Source: Akkermansia massiliensis (lineage in GTDB: Bacteria; Verrucomicrobiota; Verrucomicrobiia; Verrucomicrobiales; Akkermansiaceae). From it: 64,000 nt of DNA. Location of the stretch: positions 620,001 through 684,000 of the forward strand of contig NZ_JAMGSI010000001.1 of NCBI RefSeq assembly GCF_023516715.1. Reading direction: 5' to 3'. Of this stretch, positions 32,957 to 42,480 are shown in pieces (within the stretch, counting starts at the first letter, position 1; each line of letters starts with the position of its first letter). The translations under genes and the position numbers were made by a program. The notes under the pieces are model-generated. The model searched no databases and was not told where the DNA came from. It was given only the letters and a program-made list of their open reading frames with translations.

Positions 32957-34498
32957 ATGAACACCGTCTCCAGAGTGATAAGGAACACAGGATTCCTGTA
33001 TATGAAAATGGGCGTCACCATGTTCGTTTCCCTGTACGCGACGCGCCTGGTCCTGAATGCCCTGGGAGTGGACGACTTCGGCATTTTCAACATGGTGGCG
33101 GGCGTGATTGCCATGCTGGCTTTTCTCAACGCCAGCATGGCGGCGGCTACCCAGCGCTTCATGAGCTACGCGGAGGGGGAAGGGGACCCGGAGAAGCAGA
33201 AAATCGTGTTTAATATCAGCGTGGTGCTCCATCTTGCCATTGCCGTGATGGTCGGAATCCTGCTGTACGCTGCGGCCCCCATCCTGTTCGGGCATGTTCT
33301 CAATATTCCGGAGGACCGGGTTTTTGCCGCCAGGTGCGTTTACTGGGCCATGATCGCCAGCACCGTGTTCGGCATTCTGGGCGTTCCCTGTGAAGCCATG
33401 CTGAACGCCCATGAAAATATGCTGTATTTCGCCGTCATAGGCGTTCTGGAATCTTTCCTGAAGCTGGGGGCGGCCCTGCTTGTCGTTCATGTGCTGGCGG
33501 ACAAGCTGGTTCTGTACGGGGTGTTGATGGCCGGGATTTCCATCCTTGCCATGACGGCTATGCTTGTTTATTGCCGCAGGAACTATGCGGAGTGCGTGAT
33601 TGCGCCGCGGCGTTACTGGAAACGCGGCGTTTTCCGGGAAATGGGCAGCTTTGCGGGGTGGAATTTCACGGTTTCCGCCAGCAGCATGCTGTCGGAATAC
33701 GGCGTCGGCATCGTCCTGAACCACTTTTTCGGCGTTGCCCTCAATGCGGCGCAGGCCGTCGCCCAGCAGATCAACGGGCAAACCATGGCTTTTTCCGGGA
33801 CCATGCTGAAGGCCCTGAATCCGGTCATTTCAAAAAGCGAGGGGGCGGGCAACCGCGGCCTCATGCTGCGGGCCTCCCTGTCCGGCTGCAAATTCGCCTA
33901 CCTGCTCATGGCGGTTTTCGCCATTCCCCTGATTCTGGAGGCTCCGGGACTCCTGGGCCTCTGGCTTCATTCCGTCCCCGCCTGGGCGGTCCTGTTCTGC
34001 AGGCTCCAGCTTGCCAGAACCTTGCTGGAACAGCTTTTCCTCAGCCTGGGGTCCGCCATTTACGCGGAGGGGAACATCCGCCTGTACACGCTGGTGAAAA
34101 CGGGTTCCGGGATTCTTTTCCTGGGCGCTACCTGGGGATTCTATCGCATGGGATCGCCTCCCTGCATGATGTATGTGGCCGCCATTCTCTTCGTCACCGT
34201 GCCGGGGGGGCTGCTGGCCCTTTCCATCTGCGTACGGCGCCTTGGCCTCAGCCTGCGGGATTTTTCTTTCCAGGTGCTGGCGCCGTGCCTTGTCCCCAGC
34301 GCGGCTACGTTTGCCGCGGGCATCCTCCTGTCCCGGATTGATGCGTCGCTTTCTCCCGTTCCGGTATTGTTCCGCACCTGCTCGCTCCTGGTCGTCTTCC
34401 TCCTTTTCCTCTGGTTTTTTTCTCTGGACGGCAGGGAGCGCGGCACCCTTGTTTTTTTCCTGAAAAGCGCCTGGAGGAAAATTCAGTTTTCCAAATAA
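32957..34498 (+). CDS. Wzx-type lipid-linked oligosaccharide flippase (MATE-like)
   Basis: 513 residues with 12-14 predicted membrane helices. The N-terminus N-T-G-F-L-Y-M-K-M-G-V-T-M-F-V-S-L-Y and the L-N-A-L-G-V-D-D-F-G-I-F-N segment (in pieces) are typical of the polysaccharide biosynthesis/MVF superfamily. It flips undecaprenyl-linked repeat units to the outer leaflet for a Wzy polymerase, so this locus appears to follow the Wzx/Wzy route. A 90-bp gap separates it from the kinase gene; the next gene starts 4 bp after its stop. Confidence 0.9.
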   Translation: MNTVSRVIRNTGFLYMKMGVTMFVSLYATRLVLNALGVDDFGIFNMVAGVIAMLAFLNASMAAATQRFMSYAEGEGDPEKQKIVFNISVVLHLAIAVMVGILLYAAAPILFGHVLNIPEDRVFAARCVYWAMIASTVFGILGVPCEAMLNAHENMLYFAVIGVLESFLKLGAALLVVHVLADKLVLYGVLMAGISILAMTAMLVYCRRNYAECVIAPRRYWKRGVFREMGSFAGWNFTVSASSMLSEYGVGIVLNHFFGVALNAAQAVAQQINGQTMAFSGTMLKALNPVISKSEGAGNRGLMLRASLSGCKFAYLLMAVFAIPLILEAPGLLGLWLHSVPAWAVLFCRLQLARTLLEQLFLSLGSAIYAEGNIRLYTLVKTGSGILFLGATWGFYRMGSPPCMMYVAAILFVTVPGGLLALSICVRRLGLSLRDFSFQVLAPCLVPSAATFAAGILLSRIDASLSPVPVLFRTCSLLVVFLLFLWFFSLDGRERGTLVFFLKSAWRKIQFSK

Positions 34499-34502
34499 TT
34501 CC

Positions 34503-35363
34503 ATGAAATCCTATTCCATTCTCGTCAATACCTGTGATTCCTTTGAAGACTGCTGGGAGCCTTTTTTCAGGCTTTGGTCCCTCTATTGGCCCGATTGCCC
34601 CGCCCGCGTCTACCTGAATACGGAGTACAAGACCTATTCCGGTCCGGAAAAAAACGTCGTTTCCCTGAGGAGCTGCGCAGGCCGCACCATTCCGGGGCGC
34701 GGGAGGGCCACGTGGAGCGAATGCCTGAAATGGGCCCTGGAGGCCATGGAAACGGATACGGTGCTTTACATGCAGGAGGATTACTTCCTGACGGCGCCGG
34801 TGGACGGCGGGGCGGTGGAAAGGTATGCGGAGCAGATGCGCGCCCATCCGGAAATTCCCTGCATCCAGTTGACGCCGGAGGGAATTCCGGCCCGCGAGCC
34901 TTCGCGGTATGAAGGCCTTTTCACCAGTGACCCGGATTATCCCTGGTACGCGTGCTGCCAGGGCTCCCTGTGGCGCAGGGAGGCGCTGCTTTCCCTGTTG
35001 AGGAAGGAAGAATCCGCCTGGAAGTTCGAATGCTTCGGCAGCCGGAGGGCGAAGTATTCCCGCATGGAGTTTTTGACGGTGGACCCCTCCCTGTTTTCCC
35101 GGGAGGGGTACCAGATCATTCCCTACATTTTCACGGGCATCATCCACGGCAAATGGTACGGGCCGGTGGCGGAGCTGTTTGAACGGCACGGCATCTCCAT
35201 GGATTTTTCCAGGAGGGGTTTTTTTGATCCGGAGGAAAAGCCCCCTTGCTCCGCGAGAATCAGGAATGCCGCCAGGAACTGGAAGACGTGGCGCAGCCGG
35301 CTGGAGCTCCGGTCCATGAAGCGCCGCTTCCTTCGGGAGGAGAATGCCTGCGGAGGTAATTAA
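34503..35363 (+). CDS. Probable glycosyltransferase (GT-A-like, unassigned)
   Basis: 286 residues without a signal or clear membrane helix. It begins S-Y-S-I-L-V-N-T-C-D-S-F-E-D-C-W, a nucleotide-sugar-binding-like first strand. L-Y-M-Q-E-D-Y-F-L near residue 95 looks like the acidic metal site of GT-A enzymes (D-x-D replaced by Q-E-D-Y). C-C-Q-G-S-L-W-R-R-E follows as in many polysaccharide-locus transferases. It would add one sugar of the repeat unit on the cytoplasmic side. It overlaps the next gene by 20 bp. Assignment rests on motif resemblance and context. Confidence 0.6.
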   Translation: MKSYSILVNTCDSFEDCWEPFFRLWSLYWPDCPARVYLNTEYKTYSGPEKNVVSLRSCAGRTIPGRGRATWSECLKWALEAMETDTVLYMQEDYFLTAPVDGGAVERYAEQMRAHPEIPCIQLTPEGIPAREPSRYEGLFTSDPDYPWYACCQGSLWRREALLSLLRKEESAWKFECFGSRRAKYSRMEFLTVDPSLFSREGYQIIPYIFTGIIHGKWYGPVAELFERHGISMDFSRRGFFDPEEKPPCSARIRNAARNWKTWRSRLELRSMKRRFLREENACGGN

Positions 35364-36363
35364 ACTTGTCCATGCCATGATTTCACTGACGCACCAGGGT
35401 TTGCATTTGCTGCGCCGCATGTTTGACCGCTGTTCCGGCAGGGAGAAACTGAACCCCCCTTCCTGTGAACTGGACGCGGACGCGGCTTCCGCGATGATTG
35501 AGGACCTTCTCCGCTCCGGCCGTCCCGCCATGGTGGGGCGGTTTGGCTGCACGGAAATGTCCTGCCTGCATAATTATCTGGAAATTGGGAAGGCGGGCAG
35601 GAATCCGCTGGACTACATCACAGGCCGGAGGGACCAGTGGTGGTGGAATAAAAGCATCATGAGGCAGATGAGGGAGTGGTCCGGCTTTTTCCCGGCCGCG
35701 CCGGAGTATCTGGCCCGTTTCTGCGAGCTGATGCTCTGCGACATGAAGGAACTGGATATCCTGGGAAGCTGGCTTCCATATGAACGGGAGGTGATGCCCA
35801 TGATCCGGGACGTTCCCCGCGTGCGCCTGCTGAATCTGGAGCCTTACTGGTCTTCCCGGCCATGGAGCAGGGCCCTGGAGGGAAGGAAGGTGCTGGTGGT
35901 CCATCCTTTCGCGGAAAGCATCACGCTCCAATATGAACGGAACAGGGAAAGGATTTTTGAAAACCCGGAGGTCCTTCCTTCCTTTTCCCTGGAGACGCTG
36001 GCCGCCGTCCAGAGCCTGGGCGCGGGGCCGGACCGTTTTGCCGACTGGTTTGAAGCCCTGGCGTGGATGGAGGGGGAGATGGACCGCCGGGATTACGATG
36101 TCTGCCTCATCGGATGCGGGGCTTACGGCTTTCATCTGGCGGCCCATGCCAAGAGGAGGGGCAGGCAGGCCGTGCATCTCGGCGGGGCTCTTCAACTGCT
36201 GTTCGGCCTGCGGGGCAGGCGCTGGGAAGACCCGGCCTACGGGGCGGATCCCGGCGCTCCCAAATATGATTATTCCCGGCTTTTCAATGACGCGTGGGCT
36301 AGGCCGGGGAGAGAGGAGACGGTAGGCCACGCCAGCCGTGTGGAGGGGGGGTGCTACTGGTGA
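35344..36363 (+). CDS. Probable GT-D-fold glycosyltransferase (DUF1792-like)
   Basis: 339 residues from the ATG at 35344, overlapping the preceding gene; a start at 35377 is also possible. M-V-G-R-F-G-C-T-E-M (about 65) matches the 'R-Y/F-G-x-G-E' type motif of GT-D glycosyltransferases. The C-terminal I-G-C-G-A-Y-G-F-H-L-A-A-H-A-K and V-H-L-G-G-A-L-Q-L-L-F-G are the other landmarks of that group. Cytoplasmic. The family is small, with few characterised members, so donor and acceptor are unknown. Position inside the operon supports a role in building the repeat unit. Confidence 0.62.
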   Translation: MPAEVIKLVHAMISLTHQGLHLLRRMFDRCSGREKLNPPSCELDADAASAMIEDLLRSGRPAMVGRFGCTEMSCLHNYLEIGKAGRNPLDYITGRRDQWWWNKSIMRQMREWSGFFPAAPEYLARFCELMLCDMKELDILGSWLPYEREVMPMIRDVPRVRLLNLEPYWSSRPWSRALEGRKVLVVHPFAESITLQYERNRERIFENPEVLPSFSLETLAAVQSLGAGPDRFADWFEALAWMEGEMDRRDYDVCLIGCGAYGFHLAAHAKRRGRQAVHLGGALQLLFGLRGRRWEDPAYGADPGAPKYDYSRLFNDAWARPGREETVGHASRVEGGCYW

Positions 36364-36368
36364 AGAAC

Positions 36369-37700
36369 ATGAACCCTCCGGAAAAAAGGATGAACGTGCT
36401 CTGGCTGTCCAATATCCTGTTTCCCGAACCGTGCCGGATGCTTGGGCTTCCGGAACCGGTTCTGGGAGGCTGGATGTACGCGGGAGCGCAGGAGCTGATG
36501 AAAGCCGCCCCGGATTTAAAGCTGGCCGCCGTCATGTTTTATCCGGGGCGCACCCTGCGCCGCCTGGACGGGGAGGCCATGACCTATTACCTGGTTCCCG
36601 CCCCTGCGGACATGGGGGGGTACAGGAAGGAACTGGAACCCTGTTTCCGGGAAATCAGGGACATGTTCGGCCCGGACGTGGTCCATATCCACGGTTCCGA
36701 ATATCCGCACTCCCTGGCCTGGGTGCAGGCTTGCGGGGCGGAACGCACGGCCGTTTCCATCCAGGGGCTGTCTTCCGTCTGCGCCGGGTTCTATCTGGGC
36801 GGCATTCCTATCCGGGAACTCGTGAAATCCGTTACCTTCCGCGATCTGCTGCGCCGCGACACGCTTTTTGCCCAGCAGCGGAAAATCAAGGCGCGCGGAA
36901 AATACGAACGGGAGCTGTTCGGCAGGGTGCGCCATGTGATCGGGCGTACCGCCTGGGACCGTTCCCACGCATGGGCCATGAACCCCGCGGCACGGTACCA
37001 TGTTCTCCAGCCCACGCTCAGGGAACCCTTTTACCGTCATGAATGGGATGCCGGAACATGCGAAAAGCATACGGTTTTTCTCAGCCAGTCCCACTACCCC
37101 CTGAAAGGGCTGCACAAAGTGGTGGAGGCTCTTCCCCTGGTCCTGCGGCATTATCCTGACGCCAGGGTGAAGGTGGCCGGACCGGACATCCTGTCAGTCC
37201 CTGCGTGGCGCAGGAACGGCTACGCCCGTTATTTGGGAAACCTGATGGAACGGCTGGGAGTCCGGGACCGTTTTCGTTGGCTGGGACGCCTGGACGCGGA
37301 ACAGATGGGCAGCCAATTCCGGAAGGCGCATGTCTTCGTTTGCCCCTCCATGATTGAAAATGAGTCCAATTCACTGGGGGAAGCCCAGATGGTGGGCACT
37401 CCCTGCATCGCGTCCTATGCCGGGGGGATGATGGATTCCGTGTCCGACGGGGAAACGGGTTTCCTGTACCGGTTTGAAGAGACGGAAATGCTGGCCATGC
37501 TGGTGTGCCGCCTGTTCGGGGACATGGATTTGTGCAGGCGTCTTTCCTTCCGCGGAAGGCAGGCCTCTCTGGAGCGCCATGACCGTTCCGCGAATGCGGA
37601 ACAACTGAAGCGCATCTACGGCAGCATCGCCGGAGAGGCCGGGAACGGGACGGAGGAACATGAAGGAAAGGGAAGGGAGGGGGCCGCATGCAGCAATTGA
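36369..37700 (+). CDS. Glycosyltransferase, GT4 family
   Basis: 443 residues from the ATG at 36369 (6 bp after the previous stop); an ATG at 36390 is an alternative. GT-B fold: N-terminal N-V-L-W-L-S-N-I-L-F-P, and a C-terminal domain with the E-x7-E donor-site motif in P-S-M-I-E-N-E-S-N-S-L-G-E-A-Q-M-V-G-T-P. V-F-L-S-Q-S-H-Y-P-L-K-G-L is the start of the second Rossmann domain. A retaining transferase using a nucleotide sugar. It overlaps the acyltransferase gene by 13 bp. Confidence 0.88.
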   Translation: MNPPEKRMNVLWLSNILFPEPCRMLGLPEPVLGGWMYAGAQELMKAAPDLKLAAVMFYPGRTLRRLDGEAMTYYLVPAPADMGGYRKELEPCFREIRDMFGPDVVHIHGSEYPHSLAWVQACGAERTAVSIQGLSSVCAGFYLGGIPIRELVKSVTFRDLLRRDTLFAQQRKIKARGKYERELFGRVRHVIGRTAWDRSHAWAMNPAARYHVLQPTLREPFYRHEWDAGTCEKHTVFLSQSHYPLKGLHKVVEALPLVLRHYPDARVKVAGPDILSVPAWRRNGYARYLGNLMERLGVRDRFRWLGRLDAEQMGSQFRKAHVFVCPSMIENESNSLGEAQMVGTPCIASYAGGMMDSVSDGETGFLYRFEETEMLAMLVCRLFGDMDLCRRLSFRGRQASLERHDRSANAEQLKRIYGSIAGEAGNGTEEHEGKGREGAACSN

Positions 37701-38362
37701 TTTATCTTGCCAGGAAAGCCGTGCTCCGCTGCTGGGCCGTCTGCCTGCATCCCCTCCACAATTGGTATGCCAGGTGGCTCCTGTATGCCGGCAACGCGGT
37801 TTACGGCCCCGGCCTCTGTTCGTTCGGCATTCCGGACGTCAGGATATCCAGGGGAAGCCGCCGCCGATCCGTGCCGTGCCGCATAGGAAGGGAATTTACC
37901 ATGCGGAACGGCTCCCACGGCGTCTCCCGTTCCTCCCAGCGCTGCCTGATTTCCGTGGACCGGGACGGCGTGCTGCGCATCGGCAACCGGGTGGGCATCA
38001 GCAATACCGTGATTATCTGCACGCAGTCGGTGACGATCGGAGACGATGTAAAGGCCGGATTCGGAGTCCACATCATGGATACGGATTTCCACGCGTTGGA
38101 CCCGGAAGCCAGGCGGGGAGCGGAGGACAGGCTTCTGCGCCGGTCCGCTCCCGTCAGGATTGGGAACAACGTCTTCCTGGGTGCCGGAACCTTCATTTTG
38201 AAAGGCGTTTCCATCGGGGACAACGCCGTCGTGGGAGCACGTTCCGTGGTAACGCGTTCCATCCCTTCCAATGAGGTGTGGGCGGGAAATCCGGCGCGCC
38301 GCATCCGCCGGGCGGAGGAGGGGAAAGCTCCCCAGGTGATGGAAAGGAGCGCGCATGCGTAA
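37688..38362 (+). CDS. Hexapeptide-repeat (LbetaH) acyltransferase
   Basis: 224 residues. Left-handed beta-helix repeats ([LIV]-G-x4) run through I-G-N-R-V-G-I-S-N-T-V, I-G-D-D-V-K-A-G-F-G-V and I-G-N-N-V-F-L-G-A-G, with catalytic-type His in H-I-M-D-T-D-F-H and the family ending W-A-G-N-P-A-R. Likely O-acetylates (or otherwise acylates) a sugar of the repeat unit with acetyl-CoA in the cytoplasm. The N-terminal 60 residues are basic and unlike the usual family start. It overlaps both neighbours, by 13 and 8 bp. Confidence 0.88.
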   Translation: MQQLIYLARKAVLRCWAVCLHPLHNWYARWLLYAGNAVYGPGLCSFGIPDVRISRGSRRRSVPCRIGREFTMRNGSHGVSRSSQRCLISVDRDGVLRIGNRVGISNTVIICTQSVTIGDDVKAGFGVHIMDTDFHALDPEARRGAEDRLLRRSAPVRIGNNVFLGAGTFILKGVSIGDNAVVGARSVVTRSIPSNEVWAGNPARRIRRAEEGKAPQVMERSAHA

Positions 38363-39683
38363 TACGGCCCTTTCATGTCAGGCGAATGGAAGGCCGCCCC
38401 TTGATGGGAAATCCCGCCTTCCTTCAAGCATCCGGGTCGTGCTCCCCTTCATCATCCTGGTGAAGGCCATGATCATGCTGGCCATGTACTCGTCCGCCGC
38501 CGTCCTTCACCCGGTTTGTACGGAACAGGCCATTTCCCTTTCCTCCGCCCTCCTGCTGTCGGTGTCCTTCGTCATCATGCGGAAGTATTTCCGGAGGGAG
38601 GACGCCCCCGTTTATCCCCTCTTTTCCATTTATTTCCTGTGGGTATTCATTTGCTGCCTGCGGGGCGTCTTCGCCGTGGACGGCTACTGGTCCGCGCGGG
38701 CCCTGGTGACGAATGCCCCCACGCTTTTCATCCCCGTGCTGGTTTACGTGTTCAGCCTGCCGGAGGTGACGCGGCAGGTCCTGTCCGTCTGGTTCAAGGT
38801 GTTCATCCCCGTTTTTTTCCTGTTCATGTTCACCCTCAATCCGGACTTTTACGCCTCCCTGCTGAATCCCCTGCTGATGCTGGTGCCGTGGCTGCCCCTG
38901 CTGCCCCGGAAATGGAAGCTGGTGGTGCTGGTCATGGCATGCCTGATGGTGTGCGTCAGCATGGGAGCCAGGAGCCAGATTTTAAAGGCGCTGGTGGCTC
39001 TGTCCCTGCTGGCCGTCTATTGCGGCAGGGATTTGCTCAAGGACTGCTTTTACAGGATGATGCGGCACGCCCTGTTTTTAATTCCCTCCCTCTTTCTCGC
39101 CCTCGGGCTGGGCGGCGTCTTCAATGTCCTGGATGTCGGCTCCTACGCCGGAGCGCCGGGAAATTCCGTGGAGGACGACCTGCTGGCGGATTCCCGCAGC
39201 ATCGTCTTTGAAGAGGTGGCTTCTTCCTCCCTGAAGGACGGCTGCATTTTGCTGGGGCGCACCCCGGCGCAGGGGTATGAAACCAGTTTCCAGATGTCCA
39301 GTGATGAGCGCCAGTCCTACCATGACCAGAAGCGCCGCGCCTGGTGCGAACCCGTCCTCCTCAATATTTTCGCCTGGACGGGGGTGGTTGGGCTCTTCCT
39401 TTACACGGGATTTTACTGGCAGGCCTCCTATCTGGCCATTTACCGCTCCAACAACCGCTGGATGAAATTGCTGGGAGTGTTCGTGGCCTTCCGCTGGCTC
39501 TGGGGATGGCTGGAGGATACCAACTTCAATCTGGATATCATGAACATCTCCCTGTGGATGATGATCGCCATGTGCTATTCCAGCCGCTTCCGGGCCATGA
39601 CGGACGGCGAGCTTCACGAATGGGTGGAAAGCATCTTCCGCCGCCGTTCCTCCAACCCTCTCCCCTCCATACGCATTCCATGA
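38355..39683 (+). CDS. Wzy-like polysaccharide polymerase / O-antigen ligase-like membrane protein
   Basis: 442 residues with about ten predicted membrane helices and a large polar loop (about 265-325) before the final helices. This layout is typical of Wzy/WaaL proteins, and it is the only such protein in a locus that has a Wzx flippase, hence the call. Family sequence identity is always low, so the assignment is by topology and context. Its stop codon overlaps the next gene's start (ATGA at 39680). Confidence 0.7.
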   Translation: MRNTALSCQANGRPPLDGKSRLPSSIRVVLPFIILVKAMIMLAMYSSAAVLHPVCTEQAISLSSALLLSVSFVIMRKYFRREDAPVYPLFSIYFLWVFICCLRGVFAVDGYWSARALVTNAPTLFIPVLVYVFSLPEVTRQVLSVWFKVFIPVFFLFMFTLNPDFYASLLNPLLMLVPWLPLLPRKWKLVVLVMACLMVCVSMGARSQILKALVALSLLAVYCGRDLLKDCFYRMMRHALFLIPSLFLALGLGGVFNVLDVGSYAGAPGNSVEDDLLADSRSIVFEEVASSSLKDGCILLGRTPAQGYETSFQMSSDERQSYHDQKRRAWCEPVLLNIFAWTGVVGLFLYTGFYWQASYLAIYRSNNRWMKLLGVFVAFRWLWGWLEDTNFNLDIMNISLWMMIAMCYSSRFRAMTDGELHEWVESIFRRRSSNPLPSIRIP

Positions 39684-40528
39684 AAACTGATGATACCTCC
39701 GGAAAAAAACTTGCGGTCCTGATGACGTGCCACAACCGCAGGGAAAAAACGTTCCGCTCCCTTGCCGCCCTGTTCTCCGCACTGCCGGAAGCGGAGCTGG
39801 ACGCCTCCGTGCATTTGGTGGATGACGGTTCCTCCGACGGCACCGGAGACGCCGTGCGGCAGGCTTACCCCTCCGTTTCCGTCATCACGGGGGACGGAAC
39901 TCTGTTCTGGAACCGGGGAATGAGGACGGCATGGGAGGACGCCCTGAAGAAGGATGCGGATTTCTACCTGTGGCTGAATGATGATACCGTGCTTCATCCG
40001 TTTGCCGTAAGCCATCTATTGGAAGCCTCCCTCCGGATGGAACACGCCGCCGTCATCTGCGGCTCCACCTGCCATCCCGGCACGGATGAGTGGACTTATG
40101 GAGGCACGGCGGGCGGGAAGCCCGTTATTCCGGATGGAACCCTGAGGGAGTGCGAATTATGCCACGGGAACATTCTGTGGGTGCCGCGGCGGGTGGTGGA
40201 GCGCATAGGCATTCTGGACGGGTTCTACCTGCACGCGCTGGGGGATTACGACTATTCCCGTACGGCGCGCGAACGCGGAATAAAGCTGCGGGTGGCCCCC
40301 GCCTGCCTGGGAACCTGCGAACGGCATGACAAGGCCGTAGCCTGGACGGACCGGAAGGTGCCCCTGGCAGGCAGGCTCCGCAATTTGTATTCCCCGCTGG
40401 GGAATGCCCAGCCCAGGTATTACTTCCACTACGTCCGCAGGCACGACGGCCTGCTGGCCGCGTGCAAGGCCATGATCTGCATGCATGTACGAGTTTTTCT
40501 CCCCTTCTTATGGACAGCAACGAAATAG
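39680..40528 (+). CDS. Glycosyltransferase, GT2 family
   Basis: 282 residues from the ATG at 39680, which overlaps the previous stop codon. GT-A motifs: L-A-V-L-M-T-C-H-N-R at the start, V-D-D-G-S-S-D-G-T, and the metal site W-L-N-D-D-T-V (D-D at about 98-99). The rhamnosyltransferase-like G-D-Y-D-Y-S-R-T-A-R-E-R-G follows. Inverting transferase. It overlaps the following gene by 19 bp. Confidence 0.9.
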   Translation: MKTDDTSGKKLAVLMTCHNRREKTFRSLAALFSALPEAELDASVHLVDDGSSDGTGDAVRQAYPSVSVITGDGTLFWNRGMRTAWEDALKKDADFYLWLNDDTVLHPFAVSHLLEASLRMEHAAVICGSTCHPGTDEWTYGGTAGGKPVIPDGTLRECELCHGNILWVPRRVVERIGILDGFYLHALGDYDYSRTARERGIKLRVAPACLGTCERHDKAVAWTDRKVPLAGRLRNLYSPLGNAQPRYYFHYVRRHDGLLAACKAMICMHVRVFLPFLWTATK

Positions 40529-41370
40529 ACTGGGTGTTCCAGACGGATGACGAAGAGGTGCTGGAGACGTACAGGACCCGTGACAATTACCTCATGGAGC
40601 GCACTCCGGAGGGGGATGATTCGCGGTGCGCCGTTTATTTCAGCAGCAACGACCTGTACTTTCCCAACAACCGCGCCCGGTTCCATGAACGGGTCACCCT
40701 GCGGAATACGTTTGAATGGTTCGGAACCAGGGTTCCGGGCTGCGGAAGGCACATCTTCATCCGGGACGTTTTCAAGCAATGGTACCTGGGCGGCATCAAC
40801 AGCCGCCTGAATTCTCCGGAAAAGGTGCTGAAGTGGCTTGAAAACGAGACGAAAGGCTGCCGGGTAACGATGGTGGGCAGTTCCTCGGGAGGCTATGCCG
40901 CCGTTCTCTTCGGCTCCCTGCTGCATGCGGAACGCGTTTTCTCCTTCAACGGCTATTTTGACCTTGCGCCGGAAACGGAAATGGAAGACGCCGCCAGAAT
41001 CAATCCCCTGCTGGTACGGTACGGGAACGACCCGGAACGGGCGCCTTTTTACCGCCTGGCCCCTTTTCTGCATGCGGAGACCCCCGTTTATTATTTCCAC
41101 TCCCTGTTTTCTCCCATTGACCGCAGGCAAAGGGAGCTTCTGGGCGGCTGCCGGGGAGTGCACGTCATCCCCTTTCATTCCCGCCGCCACGGAATCCCCT
41201 TCCTCAAATGCTGTTTAAGCCGCCTTTTTCGGAGTACCGATGAGGAGCTGCTGGAGCTGTGCGGCTCAATTCAACGGCCCTTGCGGTTTTCCCTGCGGTA
41301 TGCGGGCGTCCGGAAGACGGTTTCCGGCTTCTTCAGGCAAGCGTGGCAATATTACAGGAAAAGGCACTGA
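40510..41370 (+). CDS. Alpha/beta-hydrolase-like protein of the polysaccharide locus
   Basis: 286 residues from the ATG at 40510. The nucleophile elbow is G-S-S-S-G-G-Y-A-A-V-L-F-G (Ser about 125-127), with a possible His in the H-G-I-P-F region (about 235). The same elbow (G-S-S-x-G-G-Y) is seen in Asp2-like and other hydrolases encoded with surface-glycan genes, where they remove or transfer acetyl groups. It has no signal peptide. The substrate could be a glycan intermediate; a true enzyme activity is inferred only. Confidence 0.55.
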   Translation: MDSNEIDWVFQTDDEEVLETYRTRDNYLMERTPEGDDSRCAVYFSSNDLYFPNNRARFHERVTLRNTFEWFGTRVPGCGRHIFIRDVFKQWYLGGINSRLNSPEKVLKWLENETKGCRVTMVGSSSGGYAAVLFGSLLHAERVFSFNGYFDLAPETEMEDAARINPLLVRYGNDPERAPFYRLAPFLHAETPVYYFHSLFSPIDRRQRELLGGCRGVHVIPFHSRRHGIPFLKCCLSRLFRSTDEELLELCGSIQRPLRFSLRYAGVRKTVSGFFRQAWQYYRKRH

Positions 41371-41373
41371 ATC

Positions 41374-42480
41374 ATGAACGGCAACAAACGGAAACTGATG
41401 GTCTTTCATCAATACCTGGCGCCTTACCGCATTGATTTTTTCAATGCGCTGGCCCGGATTGGAGAGATGGAGGTGTTTTTCGAATATGAAAATTCTCCGG
41501 ACCACCACTACAACAGGCCGGAAATGGAAGCCCGCTGCGCGTTCCGCCCCCAATACCTGAACCATGTCCGCGTGGCCGGGCGGCGCGTTCCCTCCGGCCT
41601 TGCGCGCATTCTGCGGCAGGGACAGCCCGATCTGGTGATCGTTCCGGAGTTTTCCATTCTGGCTCTGGAGGTATGCCTGCTGCGCGCGGTCTGCCGCTGG
41701 AAATTCAAAATCGTCAGCATTTGCGATGACAGCATGGACATGATCCGCGGAAATGAATTGTCCCGCATGCATGCGCTGGCGCGGAAGGCGGCGATGCCGG
41801 TGATGGACGATGTGATTCTCCCGGACAGGGAGGCATGCCGCTGGTACCGGGAACATTATGGAAAGGGCGTCTTTTTTCCGATTGTCAGGGATGAACGGGC
41901 ATTCCGGGAACAATGCCGGGAAGCGCTTTCCATGAGCCATTCCATGCAGCGGGAATACGGCCTGCACGGAAAACGGGTGGTCCTGTATGTGGGGCGCCTG
42001 GCCCCGGAGAAGAATCTGGAATGCCTGGTCAGGGCGGCCGCGGCCCTTCCGGAGGACGCCGTTCTGGTAATAGCGGGGTCGGGAAGCCTGGGACCGGAAT
42101 TGCAGGATTTGGCCGTCCGGCTGAAAGTCAGCGCCATTTTTACCGGCTGGCTGGAAGGCGAGCGCCTGGCGGCCTGGTACAATCTGGCCGACGTTTTTGT
42201 CCTGCCCAGCCTGGTGGAACCGTTTGGGGCGGTTGTCAATGATGCGCTGGCCGCCGGGTGCTTCTGCCTGGTTTCCGGGCGCTGCGGCTCCGCCTGCCTG
42301 ATCCGCCGGGGCTGGAACGGGGAATTGTTCGATCCGGAAGATGAAAAGGGGCTGGCCTCTCTTCTCCGGAAAACCTGCCTGGACCGCGGCGGCAGTCCGT
42401 CCCCTCCGCGCCTGAAAGAATGCCTGATGCCTGCGGGATTCCGGGAATACGTCAACCATCTCATGGAACATATTGTATGA
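41374..42480 (+). CDS. Glycosyltransferase, GT4 family
   Basis: 368 residues. GT-B fold: N-terminal [16 protein letters not shown], typical of GT4 enzymes of O-antigen loci. The C-terminal domain has [11 protein letters not shown] and the donor motif [18 protein letters not shown]. Retaining. It starts 3 bp after the previous gene and shares its ATGA with the next start, so translation is coupled on both sides. Confidence 0.9.
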   Translation: MNGNKRKLMVFHQYLAPYRIDFFNALARIGEMEVFFEYENSPDHHYNRPEMEARCAFRPQYLNHVRVAGRRVPSGLARILRQGQPDLVIVPEFSILALEVCLLRAVCRWKFKIVSICDDSMDMIRGNELSRMHALARKAAMPVMDDVILPDREACRWYREHYGKGVFFPIVRDERAFREQCREALSMSHSMQREYGLHGKRVVLYVGRLAPEKNLECLVRAAAALPEDAVLVIAGSGSLGPELQDLAVRLKVSAIFTGWLEGERLAAWYNLADVFVLPSLVEPFGAVVNDALAAGCFCLVSGRCGSACLIRRGWNGELFDPEDEKGLASLLRKTCLDRGGSPSPPRLKECLMPAGFREYVNHLMEHIV

